A DNA stretch of 13,307 nt from assembly GCA_900313155.1 (NCBI GenBank), contig OMQE01000157.1, positions 1-13,307 of the forward strand, read 5' to 3'. Shown here in pieces: positions 1 through 7,357 of this stretch (positions are counted from its first letter, which is position 1; each line of letters starts with the position of its first letter). A program made the translations under genes and the position numbers. The notes beneath the pieces were generated by a model. The model was not told where the DNA came from and ran no database searches. It was given only the letters and a program-made list of their open reading frames with translations. The stretch is from an uncultured Rhodospirillaceae bacterium (lineage in GTDB: Bacteria; Pseudomonadota; Alphaproteobacteria; RF32; CAG-239).

Positions 1-867
1 AATTGAAGAAAAACGACGACAATGACAAAGAAGTTGTGTTGCCAATGTTCGTGTTATTTCATTCAGGCGGACATTAACATTTTTATTTTGCAAATAGTCA
101 AGAGCTTCGCGAACTTCAAGAGCATTGCCGATTGCGGTGCCACGTGGCTGATTCATATCTGTCAACACGGCAGAGGTTTGAGTGCCTGCACCGTTAGCCA
201 CCGAAACAATCGATTCCGCCAAAGCTTTTGCATCAGCAAAATTTTGCATAAATGCACCGTTGCCGCAGGTTAGATCCATAACCAAATATTCCAGTCCGGC
301 GGCAAGTTTTTTGGAAAGAATAGAGGCGGTAATGAGCGGAATTGACTCTACTGTGCCGCAAACATCTCGAATGGCATATATTTTTTTATCGGCCGGTGCC
401 AAATTACCGGTTTGGCCGATAATGGCACAACCGACTTCTTTAACCGTTCGACGAAATAAATCATTATTTGCCGCAGTGTTGTAGTTCGGAATAGACTCCA
501 ACTTATCAACAGTGCCGCCGGTGTGCCCCAAACCGCGACCGGCAATCATCGGGACATAAACATCGCAAGCCGCCAAAATAGGCGCCAACATTAAACTAAC
601 CTTATCTCCAACACCGCCGCTGGAGTGTTTATCAACCACCGGCTTATCTAAATTCCAATGCAAAATGTCGCCGGAATTGCGCATCGCCAAAGTTAAATCA
701 ATTGTTTCATCGGCATTGAGCCCGTTTAAGAAAATAGCCATTGTCATAGCGGCCACTTGCACATCGGCAACCGAGCCGTTTTGGATACCGGCTATAAATT
801 CATAGATTTCGGCGCTTGAGAGCGTTTGATTATTGCGTTTGCGGCGGATAATTTCTTGTGGTAACAT
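1..867 (-). CDS. deoA: Thymidine phosphorylase (partial, C-terminus beyond the window)
   Basis: Cleaves thymidine (and usually deoxyuridine) with phosphate to the free base and 2-deoxyribose-1-phosphate in the cytoplasm, as part of pyrimidine salvage. The first 289 residues are present out of a family length of about 440; the frame runs open off position 1. Seen: an N-terminal helical part, then the phosphate-binding VDKHSSGGVGDK (residues 78-89), AGRGLGHTGGTVDKLESIP (109-127), IRDVCGTVESIPLI (166-179), SKKLAAG (185-191) and CGNGAFM (201-207). These are the successive landmarks of the thymidine/pyrimidine-nucleoside phosphorylase family. The family usually reads DVKxGxGAFM where this protein has DLTCGNGAFM, so a conserved lysine is threonine here. 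The ATG at 867 follows the upstream phosphorylase stop by one codon, in the same frame, with an AGAGGA ribosome site inside the end of that gene, so translation is probably coupled. Thymidine specificity, rather than broad pyrimidine specificity, is inferred from overall similarity. Confidence 0.93.
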   Translation of the reverse strand, partial: MLPQEIIRRKRNNQTLSSAEIYEFIAGIQNGSVADVQVAAMTMAIFLNGLNADETIDLTLAMRNSGDILHWNLDKPVVDKHSSGGVGDKVSLMLAPILAACDVYVPMIAGRGLGHTGGTVDKLESIPNYNTAANNDLFRRTVKEVGCAIIGQTGNLAPADKKIYAIRDVCGTVESIPLITASILSKKLAAGLEYLVMDLTCGNGAFMQNFADAKALAESIVSVANGAGTQTSAVLTDMNQPRGTAIGNALEVREALDYLQNKNVNVRLNEITRTLATQLLCHCRRFSSI

Positions 868-870
868 AGC

Positions 871-1668
871 CTATTCTTCCTCTAAAAATTTTTGCAATAA
901 AAGTTCAAGTTTGCGCTCGGCAGCAGCAACGGTGCGTAACACATCATCGTGTTGTAAGTTTTCGCTACCTAATCCGGCTCCTAAATTTGAAATAACCGAA
1001 ATGCCCAACACTTGCATTTGACAATGAACTGCCGTAATTACCTCCGGTACGGTAGACATGCCCACGGCATCGGCTCCAAAATTGCGAAACATACGTACTT
1101 CGGCCGGAGTTTCGTAATTTGGCCCTAAAACCATTAAGTAAACACCTTCAAACAATGATATATTTTCACGTTGAGCAATTGTCTTGATTTTTTGCCGCAA
1201 ATCAGCATCATAGGCCGCACTCATATCCGGAAAACTAGCACCCTTTTGAGCACCGAGCAATGGGTTGCGGGCGCTGAAATTGATGTGGTCGCTAATCAGC
1301 ATTAAACTGCCGGCCGGCATATCCGAACGTAACGAGCCGGCGGCATTTGTGGCAATAAATCTTTTAACCCCTAAATCTTTCAACTGTTCTGTTGATTGGG
1401 CAATAAATTGCGGATTCATACCTTCATAAAGATGGGTGCGCCCTTGTAAACAGATAACCTTGTGCCTACCGATTATACCGGCGCAAAGACGTCCTTGATG
1501 TCCCTCTACGGACGGTATTGGCGCATTTGGAATGTCAACGTAGGGTATAATAATCGGATTTTTTATCAGAGAGGTAAAATTACCTAAACCGGAACCGAGA
1601 ACAATAGCCGTATCCGGTTCAAAGCCATTCAGCTTGCTTTGCAAATATTCGAATGTATCACTTGTCAT
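871..1668 (-). CDS. punA: Purine nucleoside phosphorylase (trimeric PNP type)
   Basis: Phosphorolyses purine nucleosides such as inosine and guanosine to the base and (deoxy)ribose-1-phosphate in the cytoplasm. The 265-residue length is normal for the trimeric, human-like PNP class. Visible motifs are the phosphate loop GSGLG (25-29), VEGHQGR (54-60), GRTHLYEG (76-83), NAAG (108-111), the family signature GPNYETPAEVR (182-192) whose E186 matches the purine-contacting glutamate, GMSTVPE (203-209), and an asparagine at N228 in the ISN stretch matching the base-binding Asn. It is the middle gene of a salvage operon: its ATG lies within the last codons of the cytidine deaminase gene (11-base overlap) with a GGAG site about ten bases upstream, and its TAG stop is three bases from the thymidine phosphorylase start. 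The exact purine preference (guanosine/inosine or also xanthosine) cannot be read from the sequence, so the symbol is tentative while the enzyme class is secure. Confidence 0.94.
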   Translation of the reverse strand: MTSDTFEYLQSKLNGFEPDTAIVLGSGLGNFTSLIKNPIIIPYVDIPNAPIPSVEGHQGRLCAGIIGRHKVICLQGRTHLYEGMNPQFIAQSTEQLKDLGVKRFIATNAAGSLRSDMPAGSLMLISDHINFSARNPLLGAQKGASFPDMSAAYDADLRQKIKTIAQRENISLFEGVYLMVLGPNYETPAEVRMFRNFGADAVGMSTVPEVITAVHCQMQVLGISVISNLGAGLGSENLQHDDVLRTVAAAERKLELLLQKFLEEE

Positions 1669-2062
1669 GAGAGGTTTTCTCCAAAGAAAATTGTTGCGGA
1701 AGCAAATTTGCTAATTGGCAAGTTTGCACAATTTTATGTGTGTCTGCGCTATGAATCAGGGTATTCGGCATCGCAAATTCGGCAATTTTTTGCAAACAAT
1801 TACCGCATGGCAACAAACAATTGTCATCGGCACAAATCAAAATTTCGGCAATTTGTCGTTCGCCTGCGGCAACCATAGACGCAATAGCTCCGGCTTCGGC
1901 GCAGGTTCCGCAAGGATAAGAGGCATTTTCTACATTACAACCGCAGAAAAATTTGCCGTTCGGCGTATAAATTGCGGCGCCGACAGCAAAGTTGGAATAT
2001 GGTGCGTAGGCGTTGTTTCGGGCTTTTTGAGCCAAAAGCAAAAGTTGTTCGGTTATTGTCAT
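1658..2062 (-). CDS. cdd: Cytidine deaminase
   Basis: Zinc enzyme that deaminates cytidine and deoxycytidine to uridine and deoxyuridine in the cytoplasm. At 134 residues it is the short tetrameric form. The active-site segment NVENASYPCGTCAEAGAI (43-60) supplies zinc ligand C54 and proton shuttle E56; PCGNC (85-89) supplies C86 and C89. Most homologues have CAER after the cysteine; CAEA is a variant that, as I recall, is frequent in Alphaproteobacteria. The substrate-contacting NVEN (N43, E45) is intact. It is the first gene of the minus-strand salvage operon and overlaps the purine nucleoside phosphorylase start by 11 bases. The ATG at 2062 is preceded by an AGAAGG ribosome site eight bases away, which supports this start. 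A TATAAT box 47-52 bases upstream is the best candidate promoter. Confidence 0.96.
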   Translation of the reverse strand: MTITEQLLLLAQKARNNAYAPYSNFAVGAAIYTPNGKFFCGCNVENASYPCGTCAEAGAIASMVAAGERQIAEILICADDNCLLPCGNCLQKIAEFAMPNTLIHSADTHKIVQTCQLANLLPQQFSLEKTSHDK

Positions 2063-2108
2063 TTTTTTTGCCTTCTATGTTAAAAAGATGTTGATTTCTG
2101 AGATAAAT

Positions 2109-2114
2109 ATTATA
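2109..2114 (-). promoter_or_regulatory. Candidate -10 box for the cdd-punA-deoA operon
   Basis: Read on the minus strand this is a perfect TATAAT, located in the divergent gap between the salvage operon and the asmA-type gene. No recognisable TTGACA-like box stands 16-18 bases upstream, so this is a -10-only call. The same A+T-rich stretch read on the plus strand gives TATTAT (2108-2113), which could serve the diverging gene, so the two promoters may overlap. Confidence 0.4.
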
Positions 2115-2145
2115 CACTAAAAGTTAAGTTTATCTTTATTTTTGT

Positions 2146-2153
2146 GGGGAGAA
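2146..2153 (+). promoter_or_regulatory. Ribosome binding site that fixes the TTG start of the AsmA-type gene
   Basis: GGGGAGAA lies six bases upstream of the TTG at 2160. An alternative in-frame TTG at 2142 lies before this site and has no purine-rich site of its own. The Shine-Dalgarno position, and the lysine-lysine-hydrophobic N-terminus that results, favour 2160. Confidence 0.75.
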
Positions 2154-2159
2154 TTCAGT

Positions 2160-5100
2160 TTGAAAAAAGTTATTTTGATTGTCGTTGCGGTATTGTTGCT
2201 GATTGGTGGCGGGTTGACGGCATATATTGCAAACTTTGATTGGAATTCGTATAAAGGAGAAATAGCATCTCGTTTTTCAAATACATTGGGTAAAAAAATA
2301 GAATTTGGCGGAGATTTAAGCGTTTCTATTTTGCCTAAACCTCACATTACCGTTAAAAATGTGAATATTCTTAATCCTCAAAACGGCGAAAAGCTGGCTT
2401 TGGTTAAAAATGTGGAAGCCACGCTTTCTTTAAAAGCATTGCTTGACGGTACGCCGGAAGTTGAAACTTTATCGCTTATCGGTGCCGAATTATGGTATTT
2501 GGTTGATGAAAACGGCAATTCCAACTGGCAAGGGCAGAGGGGGCATTTTCTTGATTCCGGCATAGAATATAATCGGCAAACGGTTCATGTGCAAAATGCC
2601 TTAGTGCACTATCAAAACAAAAAGCGGGAAATCAACACCGAATTTGAGCAAGTCAATGCTGATGTGGTTGCTGAAAGTTTGACAGGACCGTATCGGATTG
2701 ACGGTAATTTTATCAATCGGGGTGATAACTACGGTTTGGCCGTTGGTTTAGGCGATATTTCGCAAACAGATGACGTGTTTTTGAATTTTGCCGTTACTCA
2801 CCCGAGGACAAACAGTTATATTTTGTATGACGGCAGTTATAATTTTTCCAATAGCCATTTTGAAGGAAATTTCAGCGGTGAATTTCAACAGCCGGCAAGT
2901 TTGGTGAATATTATGCTAAATCAGGAAATGTTGCCGGAAATGCTTAATTTGCCGTTTATATTCTCTGTGCATTTAAAATCGGATAGTTTGGCATTGCAAA
3001 TGACCAGTTTAGCTCTCAAATTTGCAGAAATTATTGAAGGTTCTGGTAATGTAAATGTTCCAAAAGTTTCCAAAGATGGTGCAAAGCCGCGCATTGATAT
3101 TGATTATAAATTTGCAACTTTAGATATCAGACCGCTTTTAATGGGGGCGCAACTTGCTTTTGAGGCTTACAGACATGAAAAAATGCCTTATGAACCGCAG
3201 ACGGATTATAATTTGCATTTTGATTTGGCAATGCAACGTTTGGTTATTGGGGAAACCGCGGATAGCGTTTTGGAAAATGTTTCTTTGAAAGGAAATTGGC
3301 AAAACGAAGAATTGAATGTTGATGAATATTATGCAGCTTGTCCGGGGAATGTGGTTTGGACGATGAACGGAAGTTTGTTGAACGAAAACAAAATTCCGAC
3401 ATTCTTTATGAAAAATAGAGTGGAAGGTAAAAATTTTGCGGCGTTTGCCCGTGCTTTCGGGATAAATTTGCAAGCACCGAGCCAGTCAGCTTACCGAGAT
3501 ATAGATGCTACTTTTAATATAATCGGTATGCCTCTTAATTTTTCTGTATCTGATTTGAAAATAGCTTTGGATAAAACTAAAGCGGAAGGGCTTATCAATT
3601 TTAATTTTGAAGGTGAACAACCTCGTTATGAATTAGATTTTGACAGTGATGATATCAATTTTGATAATTATCTGTCTTTTTCGGCCGAAGCAGAAAGTTT
3701 AACGGATAAGGTTCGGCAAAATATCGAAACTTTGGCATTTTTGAAAAATGCTCAATGGCAAATTGATGCCAATATTGCTTCTGCCGTTTTCAGAGGTGTT
3801 CCGTTGCAAAAGTTAGCTTTGAAGTTAAACAGTGATAAAGATGCGGTGCACATTTTAGAATTATCAGCCGGTAACATTTTGGGGGCAGAGATTAATGTTG
3901 CAACTGATATCAATGGTATTGGCGGTGAAGATTTGGCTTTCTCTAATTTGCAATATAAACTGAACACGAAAGATATTTCGCCGATTATCAGTAAATTTGG
4001 AATGGCGGTTCCGGAATGGGATATTTTTAAAAATAAACCGATGATGGCCGAAGGGACTGTTAACGGAAATTTGCACGAGGCTGATGTGTTGACGAATATT
4101 GTTATCAATAAGACTCAGTTTTATTATCGGGGTAAAATTGCGCAACACGATTATTTTGAATTTGACGGTCAAAGTAGCTTGAAAACAACAAATTTCAGTG
4201 GATTAGTTAATGATTTAGGCGGCCACTGGGAAAAACTTAAAAACAATAGCGCGTTTAATTGCGGCGGTAAAATTGTCGGTCGGGCTGACAATTGGTCATT
4301 AAGTGAGGCAGATTGTGTGTTGGGAACAGCAAAATATGGCGGGCAAATTGAAGTTCGACATGAGCAAGATATGTGGTATGTTAATGCAAATGTCCAAACA
4401 TCGGAATTTGATTTGGCAAATGTTTTGGAAGTTCAAAGTGCTAAAAATAATATTACCGGCGGATTGTCTTATGCAGACGATTTTATCAATCGTCCGAATT
4501 TCAGTCGTGATGTGTACAACTTTTCGGCATATCGTCCGTTAGTGCTTAATTTAACATTGTCTGCCGAGCGTTTGGTGTGGAAAAAAATACTGCTTCAGAA
4601 TGTTTCGACACATATTTTAAATGAACAAAACAAACTTCGGTTGGAAGATTTGAAATTTGGGTATGAAGGTGGTGAATATACCGGAAACATAGTTATTGAT
4701 TATGTTCAAAAACCGCGTGTGAATGGTAAATTGAGTGCGGATAATGTAAAACTTGAAAACATTGGCGGTAAAATTTATAAAATAACTTCAGGAGATGCCA
4801 CTGTTTCTGCCGAATTTTCTTCAGCTGCCGGTTCGGTAGAAGAATTTATTGGTGAACTTTCAGGGCAGATGGATTTTTCAATCAGAAACTTTGGATTTGA
4901 TGGTTTGGACTTTGAAACAATTGCTCAAGATTTACAAAGTCGTTCCCATTCCAACGGTGTTTTTCAAATGGTTCGTGATAATTTACAGCAGGGGCATACG
5001 AATTTTAGCACATTTTCCGGTAAAGTTAAAATGAATGGCGGTGTATGGAACTTTGAAAATGCCCAATTAAATAACGATATAATTGCAATCAGCATGAAAG

Positions 5101-6311
5101 GAGAAGATGATTTAAGTAATTGGCGAATGCATAATGATTTTAAGGCTAAATTCAAAAAACTGGATTTGCCGGAATTTTCTTTTGTGATGAGTGGGCTTAT
5201 CAACAAACCGGCGGTGGAAGTCAATGTTGATGAGTTGGTTGAAAAATATGATGCCTATTGGGCAGAAATTGAACGGCAAAAACAGCTCAGTGAGGACAAA
5301 GAGCGTCAGCTGTTAGAGGAAGATATGGTACAAAATCAGCAAAAAGTCAGCGAACTTTCTGCTCGGGTTAATGAACTTACCGCCATATTTGATAAACATA
5401 TTCAACAGAGTGCGGAAAATCAGTATCGGCAGTGGTATAAACAGCAAATGGAACGTCTAAATTATATCGGGACTCAAGCAGACGAGATGAGTGCTGTTGC
5501 AAGGCAAGTCGATTATACGAAAGATGATATTACAAAAATAAACGAAAAGTTACAGGAATATTCGGCAGAAATCGAAAAAATATCGCAACAGCTCGGCGAG
5601 AAGTATTATCAGGATTTGCAAGAGCAACTTCGCACGCAAAAAAATATCAGTGATGTATTTAAAACCGATAACGGAAATCTTTACGAAGAATATCAACTGA
5701 AATGGAAAGATAAGACGACTCAATTGGCGCAATATGGCGGTGCTTCTGATGAAGTTGACAAGAATTCGGATGTTCAGGCTAAAAAACTGAAAATTGAAGA
5801 TTTACGTCGCCAATTTTGGGATAACAGCTATAAGCTTGCAGATATGGTAACATTGGCAGAAAAGATTGATAATACGGAAGATTTGCAAAAACAAGTGAAA
5901 GAAATAGATGCAAAAACAGCCACAATGCAAATGTTAAACCAACAGATGGAGCAATTAAACCAAGAAATATTTGAGTATATTGATACATTGGTTGCCGATA
6001 AAAAAGCATCATACGACGCTGAGCAAGAACGCTTAAAGGTAGCTCAACAAAAAGAACGCGAAGAAAATAAGGATAATTTATTGGCAAATGAAGATAGTTC
6101 TGCACAAAAAAGAGAAAAACAGGGCATATCGCAAACAGTTGAGCCTTTACCGGTGTTACGCGCAATAGAAAATCATTACGAATCCGGCGTGAGCGGAACA
6201 ATTACCAAATCGTATGAAGATAAACCGGTTATTGTTCCGGTTTCAAGAGGGTTGTTGCGTCCGGCAGAAGGGGATATTAAACCGGTGAGCGGTTCTATTA
6301 TTGCAAAATAA
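2160..6311 (+). CDS. AsmA-family envelope protein with long C-terminal coiled-coil tail
   Basis: 1383 residues from a TTG start chosen for its ribosome site. AsmA-like proteins are anchored in the inner membrane by one N-terminal helix and project into the periplasm; they belong to the bridge-like family linked to lipid movement and outer-membrane assembly. Seen here: KK then a hydrophobic helix (residues 4-24), followed by a typical AsmA N-terminal region with LGKKIEFGGDLSVSILPKP (about 43-61) and VKNVNILNP (65-73). A long beta-rich middle follows, then an AsmA C-terminal domain at about 855-1026 with LSGQMDFSIRNFGFDGLDF and SFVMSGLINKPAVEVNVDEL. Unusually, the chain continues for about 360 residues. 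Roughly 1030-1305 is rich in E, Q and K and reads as helical coiled coil; the rest is a low-complexity Pro/Gly/Ser tail ending SGSIIAK. Shorter E. coli AsmA (about 617 residues) lacks such a tail. It diverges from the salvage operon; an 88-base gap separates it from the next gene, and I see no clear terminator after it. The family is secure, but the precise cargo and the role of the tail are unknown. Confidence 0.9.
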   Translation: MKKVILIVVAVLLLIGGGLTAYIANFDWNSYKGEIASRFSNTLGKKIEFGGDLSVSILPKPHITVKNVNILNPQNGEKLALVKNVEATLSLKALLDGTPEVETLSLIGAELWYLVDENGNSNWQGQRGHFLDSGIEYNRQTVHVQNALVHYQNKKREINTEFEQVNADVVAESLTGPYRIDGNFINRGDNYGLAVGLGDISQTDDVFLNFAVTHPRTNSYILYDGSYNFSNSHFEGNFSGEFQQPASLVNIMLNQEMLPEMLNLPFIFSVHLKSDSLALQMTSLALKFAEIIEGSGNVNVPKVSKDGAKPRIDIDYKFATLDIRPLLMGAQLAFEAYRHEKMPYEPQTDYNLHFDLAMQRLVIGETADSVLENVSLKGNWQNEELNVDEYYAACPGNVVWTMNGSLLNENKIPTFFMKNRVEGKNFAAFARAFGINLQAPSQSAYRDIDATFNIIGMPLNFSVSDLKIALDKTKAEGLINFNFEGEQPRYELDFDSDDINFDNYLSFSAEAESLTDKVRQNIETLAFLKNAQWQIDANIASAVFRGVPLQKLALKLNSDKDAVHILELSAGNILGAEINVATDINGIGGEDLAFSNLQYKLNTKDISPIISKFGMAVPEWDIFKNKPMMAEGTVNGNLHEADVLTNIVINKTQFYYRGKIAQHDYFEFDGQSSLKTTNFSGLVNDLGGHWEKLKNNSAFNCGGKIVGRADNWSLSEADCVLGTAKYGGQIEVRHEQDMWYVNANVQTSEFDLANVLEVQSAKNNITGGLSYADDFINRPNFSRDVYNFSAYRPLVLNLTLSAERLVWKKILLQNVSTHILNEQNKLRLEDLKFGYEGGEYTGNIVIDYVQKPRVNGKLSADNVKLENIGGKIYKITSGDATVSAEFSSAAGSVEEFIGELSGQMDFSIRNFGFDGLDFETIAQDLQSRSHSNGVFQMVRDNLQQGHTNFSTFSGKVKMNGGVWNFENAQLNNDIIAISMKGEDDLSNWRMHNDFKAKFKKLDLPEFSFVMSGLINKPAVEVNVDELVEKYDAYWAEIERQKQLSEDKERQLLEEDMVQNQQKVSELSARVNELTAIFDKHIQQSAENQYRQWYKQQMERLNYIGTQADEMSAVARQVDYTKDDITKINEKLQEYSAEIEKISQQLGEKYYQDLQEQLRTQKNISDVFKTDNGNLYEEYQLKWKDKTTQLAQYGGASDEVDKNSDVQAKKLKIEDLRRQFWDNSYKLADMVTLAEKIDNTEDLQKQVKEIDAKTATMQMLNQQMEQLNQEIFEYIDTLVADKKASYDAEQERLKVAQQKEREENKDNLLANEDSSAQKREKQGISQTVEPLPVLRAIENHYESGVSGTITKSYEDKPVIVPVSRGLLRPAEGDIKPVSGSIIAK

Positions 6312-6350
6312 TTACTGTTAAATATTTCGGACTATCCCTTGTATATTTTA

Positions 6351-6379
6351 TTCAGGTAATATATAAATATGGATATAAT
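6351..6379 (+). promoter_or_regulatory. Candidate promoter for the GalU-like gene
   Basis: A perfect TATAAT at 6374-6379 lies 17 bases downstream of TTCAGG (6351-6356), which matches the -35 consensus in only three positions. The box stands about 20 bases before the start codon, so the leader would be short. A GGAGG ribosome site at 6389-6393 stands six bases before the ATG. Confidence 0.4.
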
Positions 6380-6399
6380 CATAATTATGGAGGATTAAT

Positions 6400-7287
6400 A
6401 TGTATCAAAAGCCAGAAGTATGTATTTTGCCGGTTGCCGGTCTGTCAACCCGTAATTTGCCAACCACCAAAGTTTTACATAAAGGGTTTATGACACTCAA
6501 CAATATACCTGTTATTCAATATGCGGTAGATTGTTGTGCCGAAGCCGGATTTAAGGAAATTGTTTTTATTTATAGTGACGAAGCGTGCAAGCACATGTTT
6601 GAAACATATTTTGCACCGGCTCCGGAGTTAGAAGAACGTTTATCCTCACAAAATAAGACCGAGTTATTAAAGACCATACAGAAGATTATTCCGGAAGGTA
6701 TGAAATTTTCATTTGCATGCCAAAGCGAACCAAAAGGTAATGGTCATGCTATTTTAATGGCGAAAGATATTATCGGAGAACGTGATTTTGCAGTGATGTG
6801 GGTTGATGATGTTTATCTTAATCCGCATGGTAAGGGAATTATGCAACAGCTTTGTGATGTGTATGAAAAGACCGGAGGCATGGTGGAAAATATTATGGAA
6901 TTTAAGCGTGAAGATATGGTGCGCTATGGTGCATTGACCGGCGTAGAACGTGACGGTAATATTGTGCGGGCGCATGGTATGGTGGAAAAGCCTAAATTAG
7001 AAGAAGTACCTTCAAACTACGCCTCTATGGGACCATATATTATTCCGAATGTGGTAATGCAGGTTTTGCCGGAAGTTACTAAAGGTTCTAATGGTGAAAT
7101 CAATTTAACAGATGCTATCAATTTAGCGGCGCAACGCGGTATGCCGATTTATGGTGTACTGGCAGATGTGGAGCGCTATGATTGCGGAACAAACGCAGAT
7201 TTGCTTAAGGCAAACATTCGATTGAGTTTGCAAAAAGATGCCGATTTACGAACTTGGGCGCGCGATTTGTTAAAGAATATGGATTAG
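6400..7287 (+). CDS. galU: GalU-like UTP--glucose-1-phosphate uridylyltransferase
   Basis: Predicted cytoplasmic nucleotidyltransferase that joins UTP and glucose-1-phosphate to give UDP-glucose and pyrophosphate, feeding cell-envelope sugars. The 295-residue length is normal for bacterial GalU. The Rossmann-like NTP transferase fold is shown by PVAGLSTRNLPTTK (11-24, nucleotide loop), QSEPKGNGHA (108-117), the metal-site WVDD (134-137), GMVEKP (193-198) with the sugar-phosphate lysine K197, GEINLTD (232-238) and ERYDCG (258-263). Several usual residues differ: family GLGTR is GLSTR, PKEMLP is HKGFMT, and LPDD is WVDD. The core fold is clear, but the substrate could be another sugar-1-phosphate or nucleotide. 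It follows the AsmA-type gene on the same strand after an 88-base gap with its own candidate promoter and a strong GGAGG site, and it ends at a hairpin terminator, so it may be its own transcription unit. Confidence 0.8.
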   Translation: MYQKPEVCILPVAGLSTRNLPTTKVLHKGFMTLNNIPVIQYAVDCCAEAGFKEIVFIYSDEACKHMFETYFAPAPELEERLSSQNKTELLKTIQKIIPEGMKFSFACQSEPKGNGHAILMAKDIIGERDFAVMWVDDVYLNPHGKGIMQQLCDVYEKTGGMVENIMEFKREDMVRYGALTGVERDGNIVRAHGMVEKPKLEEVPSNYASMGPYIIPNVVMQVLPEVTKGSNGEINLTDAINLAAQRGMPIYGVLADVERYDCGTNADLLKANIRLSLQKDADLRTWARDLLKNMD

Positions 7288-7294
7288 TTTTTTC

Positions 7295-7335
7295 AAAAAA
7301 AATACATACCTTGAATTAGGTATGTATTTTTTTTT
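7295..7335. terminator. Bidirectional intrinsic terminator between converging genes
   Basis: Eight A residues and TACATACC (7303-7310) pair perfectly with GGTATGTA (7319-7326) and the following T run (7327-7335), across the eight-base loop TTGAATTA. The hairpin is flanked by A on one side and T on the other, so it can end transcription of the GalU-like gene (stop at 7287) and of the lipoprotein gene (stop at 7358) from the opposite side. Confidence 0.9.
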
Positions 7336-7357
7336 GCTTTTTTAGTGCTTTTAGTGC

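Noticed and set aside
182..484. Plus-strand open frame at the window start
   Set aside because: It is antisense to thymidine phosphorylase, whose conserved motifs fill the minus strand without a break.
2142..2159. Upstream TTG as start of the AsmA-type gene
   Set aside because: The clear GGGGAGAA ribosome site lies downstream of it, and it would put six non-signal residues before the Lys-Lys hydrophobic anchor.
5779..6201. 140-codon minus-strand open frame within the AsmA-type gene
   Set aside because: It lies opposite the coiled-coil coding region. Its Leu/Phe-rich product is what the complement of E/Q/K codons gives, and it has no ribosome site or domain pattern.
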